From JBGCEZ01 sp045106735 (GTDB taxonomy: Bacteria; Planctomycetota; Phycisphaerae; Phycisphaerales; SM1A02), in NCBI GenBank assembly GCA_045106735.1, contig JBGCEZ010000113.1, positions 1-17,722 on the forward strand: a stretch of DNA of 17,722 bases, read 5' to 3'. Below, piece after piece: positions 14,533-17,722 of this stretch (positions are counted from its first letter, which is position 1; the number at the start of each line of letters is the position of its first letter). The translations under genes and the position numbers were made by a program. A model generated the notes under the pieces. That model was not told the origin of the DNA. It made no database searches and saw only the letters and a program-made list of their open reading frames with translations.

Positions 14533-17500
14533 CGACGCCCCACGAACGAGACACCATGAAGCACGATTCGAACCACGATGCGCCGGCCGACATCGAGGCA
14601 GCCCGCCTGACCGCGCTGGCCCTCGGCGAGTTGGATGGCGCGGAAGCCGACGCGCTGCGGGCCCAGGCCAGCGGCGACGCGGCCCTCGCGGCCGAGCTGG
14701 CCGCGATCGAGGGCTTGGCCGTCGACCTGGAGACCGCCTTCGCCGCGGAGCCGGCAGCGGGACTGGACGCGGATCGCCGGGCGACGGTGAACGCGGGTCC
14801 GGGAGCGGGGGCGGCGCGGGCTGAGACGGAAGCGAATCCGGCGGCAGGGGCAGCCGGCGGCAACGCCAATGCCGAACCGGCGCCCACGATCAACGTGGCA
14901 TCGGCCGCGGTCCAGCGCACGGTCCTCGCCCGCATCGGGCCGTTCATTCTGGGCGGTTCGGCGATCGCCGCGGCGATCGGTTTCGCGGTGCTGCCCATGG
15001 TGGAGCCGCCGGCCCCGGATGACGGCATGGTCGCCTTCGGTGATCCGGTTCCGTCGCCGACGGCCGCATCGCCGACCACGGCATCGCCGACGGCCGCAAC
15101 GCCGACCGCCGCATCGCCGATGCTCGAAAGCGCGGGGCGGGACGCGGTGGCGTCCGGTGCGACCGTCGATTCGGACGCGGCGGTGGGGGCGATGGCTCCG
15201 GCTTTGAAGCCCTCCTCGTCGACGTCCGCCGCACGCCGGGTGCCGTCCGTGTCACCCGCGAGTTCCGCCGGTCCACTTTCGGCGGCGGATGCCTCCCGGC
15301 GCGATGCCCTCTTGGTCGAAGCCCGCAGTCACCTGGAAGCGTCGCGCTTCGGGCAGGCGGCCCAGGCATTCGGCACGGCAGCGGCGATCGATCCATCGAG
15401 TGAGGAAGCGGGCGTGGGGCAACGCCTCGCGATGCAGCTTCTGAATCCAGGAGAGATCTTGGCGCGAGGTGATGAAGCGACCGAACGCGACGTGCTTCGG
15501 CTGTCGAGCCCTTCGGATGCGGCCGAAGAGACGCGGCGACTGGAGCAAGGTGCAAGGACGGCCTTGAGCGTGGCGTCGGACCCGGCGGAGTCCGCCGAAC
15601 GGACGAAGCAAGCGATCAACGACCGGTTGGTTCGCGTGCGAGAACTCCAGCTCGAACAGAACTACGAGGAAGCGCAAGCGGTCGTCGAGGAGATTCTGTT
15701 TCTCGACGAGGGCAATCCCGCCGGGTTGGCCCTCCGTGACATCCTTACGTCGAGTGAGCTGTATGCGGAGTACGCGCGGACGGAGAACCAGACGGAGCGG
15801 AGCTACGTTCGAAGCAACATAGACATGCAGGGGCGCGAGATTCTCCCGGGCGGCGATCTCGCTGGCGGTGGCCGCAAGGGCATCGCCGAGGTCTTGGAGT
15901 ACCCCGACGACTGGGTCGAATCTCGAGTGGCGCCCACCGATTCGCTCGTCGAGGACGCCCGCCGCGAGCGGGCGCGAACCAACCGTCGCACGGCCGAACA
16001 TTCCAACCTTGGCCCCGCCCTCACCGACCGCGAGTGGGTGATTGCCGCCGATGCGCCGCTCTCGACGTTCTCGATTGATGTGGATACCGCGTCGTACGCC
16101 AACGTCCGCAATGCCCTCGAAGCGGATCGGATGCCGAATCCCGACATGGTGCGGGTGGAAGAACTCATCAACCGCTTCAGCTACGACTATCCGCAGCCCG
16201 AGGGCGAGCATCCGATCAGTGTGACCACCGAGTACGCCGTCTCGCCGTGGACGCCGGAACATCGGATCGTGCGGATTGGCTTGCAGGGGTACGAGCTGCC
16301 CACCGAGGAACGCCCGGCGGCCAACCTCGTGTTCCTGGTCGACGTGTCCGGATCAATGAGCGCCGCGAACAAGCTGCCGCTGCTGCAGGCATCGCTCCGG
16401 ATGATGGTGGAGACGCTGCAGCCGAGCGATCGTGTGGCCATGGCCGTGTACGCCGGGGCGTCCGGCTTGGTCCTGCCGTCGACCGCGGTCGATGACGGCG
16501 GGCGCGAGGCGGTTCTTGCCGCGATTGACAAGCTCCAAGGTGGCGGATCCACCAACGGCGAGGCCGGCATCAACCTCGCCTACCAGGTGGCCACCGAGCA
16601 CTTCATCGAGGGCGGCCTGAACCGCGTGATTCTGTGCACCGATGGCGACTTCAATGTGGGGGCGAGCGGGGCCGAGGCCCTGCAGACGCTCATCGAGCGC
16701 AAGCGCGACTCGGGCGTGTACCTCAACGTGATGGGCTTCGGCATGAACGCCGGCGGCGATTCGGCGATGGAATCTCTGAGCAACCACGGCAATGGCATTG
16801 CCGCGTCGATCGACGGACTCGAAGAAGCTGAACGCGTCTTTGTCCGCGGCGTGACCGGCCAGCTCGTGCCGATCGCGTCGGATGTGAAGCTGCAGATCGA
16901 CTTCAATCCGGCCAACGTCGCGGCCTACCGGCTCATCGGCTACGCCAATCGCCGCTTGGCCAATCGCGATTTCTCCGACGACCGGGTGGACGCAGGCGAC
17001 ATGGGCGCCGGGCACTCGGTGACCGCGCTCTACGAGATCGTGCCGGTCGGCGTGCGGGTGCCGCAGGCGGTCGAGCCGTCGAAGTACGCCCGAGCCAACG
17101 ATGTGGCGTCTCCTGGCGGCATGATTGCCGGCGGCGGCGGCGGCGGCGGCGGCGTAGGCGGTCGCGAAGCGGGAAGTGGAGCCGAAGTGGCGGGCGGAGC
17201 GGCCGCCGGTCCGGGGCAGGCTGCAGAAGACGCGGTGGCCCAGGAAACTGCTCCGGATGGCCGAGATGGCCGGGCGGCGTCGCCCGCCGTGGACGCCGAC
17301 GTGGCGCCCGAACCTGTTCGGGCGGCGGCGGCCCAGACGCAGGACGACGAACTCCTCACCGTTCGGCTGCGATACAAGCGGCCGGGCGAGGACGAGAGCA
17401 TTCGCTTTGACACGCCGGCGATGGCCGTGGCCCTGCCGGTGGCGGAGACGAGTCCGGACTTCCGCCACGCGGCGAGTGTGGCCGGGTTCGGCATGCTTCT

Positions 17501-17702
17501 GCGGAGCTCGCGTCATGCGGGGGCGGCGGACTGGGGCATGGTCCTGGAGATGGCCCGTCAGGCCGCGGCGGAGCGAGATCCCAGCGGCGACCGAGCCAAG
17601 TTCGTCGGCCTGGTCGAAGCGGCCCAGCGGATCGATCGGTTCGCGACGAATCCCGGCGGTTCGGCGGTACCCGGAGGCAAGTCGGTCGAGGGCGGCGGCT
17701 GA
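14529..17702 (+). CDS. anti-sigma-like / TPR-like / YfbK-VWA-DUF3520 transmembrane fusion
   Basis: A 1057-residue protein. The start ATG at 14529 overlaps the sigma-factor stop and has GGGAGGG upstream; the same frame is open earlier but runs inside the sigma gene. Order: residues 20-75, an anti-sigma-like helical head (LTALALGELDGAEADALRA) with no zinc ligands; an Ala/Gly-rich linker; one membrane helix at 136-158; a Pro/Ala/Ser/Thr linker with a five-residue repeat; TPR-like helices at about 258-297 and 369-410; a YfbK N-terminal domain from about 500 (STFSIDVDTASYANVRNAL, RVEELINRFSYDYP); a VWA domain at about 598-770 with a full MIDAS (D605, S607, S609, T675, D705); then a DUF3520-like tail (VTALYEIVPVG, LLTVRLRYK, FRHAASVAGFGMLLR) interrupted by a Gly-rich insert. 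Most of it should lie outside the cytoplasm. It probably senses envelope state and holds the sigma factor; the ligand is unknown. Confidence 0.88.
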   Translation: MTTPHERDTMKHDSNHDAPADIEAARLTALALGELDGAEADALRAQASGDAALAAELAAIEGLAVDLETAFAAEPAAGLDADRRATVNAGPGAGAARAETEANPAAGAAGGNANAEPAPTINVASAAVQRTVLARIGPFILGGSAIAAAIGFAVLPMVEPPAPDDGMVAFGDPVPSPTAASPTTASPTAATPTAASPMLESAGRDAVASGATVDSDAAVGAMAPALKPSSSTSAARRVPSVSPASSAGPLSAADASRRDALLVEARSHLEASRFGQAAQAFGTAAAIDPSSEEAGVGQRLAMQLLNPGEILARGDEATERDVLRLSSPSDAAEETRRLEQGARTALSVASDPAESAERTKQAINDRLVRVRELQLEQNYEEAQAVVEEILFLDEGNPAGLALRDILTSSELYAEYARTENQTERSYVRSNIDMQGREILPGGDLAGGGRKGIAEVLEYPDDWVESRVAPTDSLVEDARRERARTNRRTAEHSNLGPALTDREWVIAADAPLSTFSIDVDTASYANVRNALEADRMPNPDMVRVEELINRFSYDYPQPEGEHPISVTTEYAVSPWTPEHRIVRIGLQGYELPTEERPAANLVFLVDVSGSMSAANKLPLLQASLRMMVETLQPSDRVAMAVYAGASGLVLPSTAVDDGGREAVLAAIDKLQGGGSTNGEAGINLAYQVATEHFIEGGLNRVILCTDGDFNVGASGAEALQTLIERKRDSGVYLNVMGFGMNAGGDSAMESLSNHGNGIAASIDGLEEAERVFVRGVTGQLVPIASDVKLQIDFNPANVAAYRLIGYANRRLANRDFSDDRVDAGDMGAGHSVTALYEIVPVGVRVPQAVEPSKYARANDVASPGGMIAGGGGGGGGVGGREAGSGAEVAGGAAAGPGQAAEDAVAQETAPDGRDGRAASPAVDADVAPEPVRAAAAQTQDDELLTVRLRYKRPGEDESIRFDTPAMAVALPVAETSPDFRHAASVAGFGMLLRSSRHAGAADWGMVLEMARQAAAERDPSGDRAKFVGLVEAAQRIDRFATNPGGSAVPGGKSVEGGG
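15054..15113 (+). repeat. 15-bp tandem repeat, four units
   Basis: Four units of TCGCCGACGGCCGCA and close variants (15054, 15069, 15084, 15099), encoding (S/T)PTAA in the linker just after the membrane helix of the VWA fusion. Differences are single bases. Confidence 0.85.
17130..17153 (+). repeat. GGC microsatellite, eight units
   Basis: Eight GGC codons in a row encode G868-G875 in the insert that splits the DUF3520-like tail. Slippage by whole units would keep the frame. Confidence 0.9.
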
Positions 17703-17722
17703 GTCGGGCGGCCGGGGCTGGC

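Overview
The window is GC-rich DNA (by eye near 70% G+C), densely coding on both strands, most likely from a planctomycete close to the Phycisphaerae. This assignment is an inference from four things: a secreted repeat protein ending in a dockerin-like tail of the type common in that group, a secreted metallophosphoesterase with a GDRTGG first motif, a DXS with GDA in place of the usual GDG, and a YfbK-type von Willebrand protein fused to an anti-sigma-like head. No rRNA, tRNA, CRISPR array, transposase or phage gene was seen.

Left part (1-4835). A secreted metallophosphoesterase runs off the left edge on the minus strand. Divergent from it is a small TMEM220-like membrane protein. A large minus-strand gene (1761-4247) follows, encoding a signal peptide, about 13 WDGxxW repeats and two dockerin-like calcium loops. 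Upstream of it, at about 4656-4835, is a 5'-truncated, decayed second copy of the TMEM220-like gene, so related sequences flank the repeat gene.

Middle (4892-10635). The minus strand carries ispA then dxs, two isoprenoid genes in one probable transcription unit. Divergent from ispA are an ExbB/TolQ/MotA-type proton-channel subunit without an ExbD/TolR partner, then a TraB-family protein with a large internal insertion.

Right part (10749-17702). The minus strand carries a small zinc-ribbon membrane protein of lower GC. Next is a unit in which ispG overlaps a lipoprotein esterase gene by ATGA. Divergent from ispG is an ECF sigma factor whose stop codon overlaps, again by ATGA, the start of a 1057-residue protein. 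That protein has an anti-sigma-like head, one membrane helix, a proline/alanine-rich linker, TPR-like helices, a YfbK N-terminal domain, a VWA domain with a complete MIDAS, and a DUF3520-like tail.

How the genes fit together. dxs catalyses the first MEP-pathway step, ispG the penultimate one, and ispA condenses the resulting C5 units, so the window holds three parts of isoprenoid synthesis within 9 kb. The sigma/VWA pair looks like a self-contained transmembrane signalling unit and is the most interesting object here. Three genes (ispA, exbB-like, ispG) lack a clear Shine-Dalgarno but have a TANNNT hexamer 7-11 nt before the ATG, which suggests leaderless transcripts.
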